Shown here piece after piece: positions 63,863 through 64,000 of a stretch of 64,000 bases of DNA. The notes under the pieces are model-generated. The model was given only the letters and a program-made list of their open reading frames with translations. It did no database searches and was not told the origin of the DNA. Every line of letters starts with the position of its first letter. The stretch's first letter is position 1. The position numbers and the translations under genes are program-made. The stretch is from Allofranklinella schreckenbergeri (GTDB taxonomy: Bacteria; Pseudomonadota; Gammaproteobacteria; Burkholderiales; Burkholderiaceae_C): the NCBI RefSeq assembly GCF_003703475.1, contig NZ_RDQM01000002.1:62001-126000 (forward strand). Direction: 5' to 3'.

Positions 63863-64000
63863 AGCAATGACCTCTGGGAAGGTTTGGATAAATCTGCGGA
63901 GTTTCGACGGGCTGTAAATAAGAGCCTTTGCACAGGCTTTAAGCCAGGCCGACGAGGCGAGAAGGCGAAAGTCCGCAAAACCGAGCATGGGGTTGTGCTT
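63863..64000 (-). promoter_or_regulatory. rpmH upstream region, possible start of the origin area
   Basis: 138 bp without a gene. Read leftwards it holds TTATCCAAA at 63883-63891, one base off the DnaA box TTATCCACA, as a single site. A clear promoter could not be fixed by eye. Whether the origin lies here or beyond the window cannot be judged. Confidence 0.3.

Noticed and set aside
63883-63891. DnaA box and replication origin at the right edge
   Set aside because: Only one near-match (TTATCCAAA) is visible; a cluster would be needed.

Overview
The window is a high-GC chromosomal segment from a betaproteobacterium, most likely Burkholderiales and close to Comamonadaceae. That placement rests on gene content and order (narGHJI followed by a parvulin and moaA; soluble PTS EIIA-HPr-EI; BolA-murA behind an ABC-2 exporter; rpmH-rnpA-yidD-yidC), not on any database search. 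The right end approaches the usual dnaA/origin neighbourhood, because rpmH is the last gene and is read leftwards. No rRNA, tRNA or CRISPR array was recognised.

Layout. 0-5 kb: the 3' part of a TonB-dependent receptor, a lone IS630-type HTH protein, tsaB and dacB. 4.4-7.3 kb: a Fur-box-preceded membrane module (DUF3649, PepSY, DUF3325) of the kind that accompanies siderophore receptors. 7.3-14 kb: an AT-richer orphan lipoprotein, Nudix, fis, pdxH, gloA, yggT and nnr, then a small accessory patch (lipoprotein, small protein, decayed FAD oxidase). 14-20 kb: molybdopterin genes (moeA, a moaE-mobA fusion, moaD) divergent from narK1-narK2. 20-25 kb: ABC-2 exporter, ibaG, murA and an aminotransferase. 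25-31 kb: glpK, creA, a SUKH-like gene, yejE-yejF and hemG. 31-40 kb: an exported glycosidase-like protein, bamD, map, rsmA, a PACE efflux protein, a methyltransferase, serA and can. 40-49.4 kb: a leftward respiratory nitrate reductase operon, narG-cupin-narH-narJ-narI-ppi-moaA. 50-54 kb: a TrpX-type ABC transporter with two tandem binding proteins. 54-59 kb: yggS, an MFS carrier and the PTS phosphorelay. 59-64 kb: pabB-pabC, yidC, yidD, rnpA and rpmH.

Functional links. The molybdopterin genes at 14-17 kb and moaA at 40 kb supply the bis-MGD cofactor of NarG. NarK1/NarK2 move nitrate and nitrite. The cupin and parvulin inside the nar operon probably serve assembly or sensing. These nitrate-respiration parts are split into two blocks about 20 kb apart.

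The most striking non-coding signal is a family of AT-rich, roughly 65-80 bp palindromic elements. Their ends resemble ACAAATCAAAAGGA and its inverse, and the core resembles GCC-TTGTTT-CGGCATGATG. At least 19 copies lie between genes, none inside a gene, and several at convergent junctions have become perfect hairpin terminators with different but still complementary stems. Two other palindromes are present: a 163 bp one near bamD with a fragment at 8 kb, and an 18 bp-arm hairpin between ptsH and ptsI.
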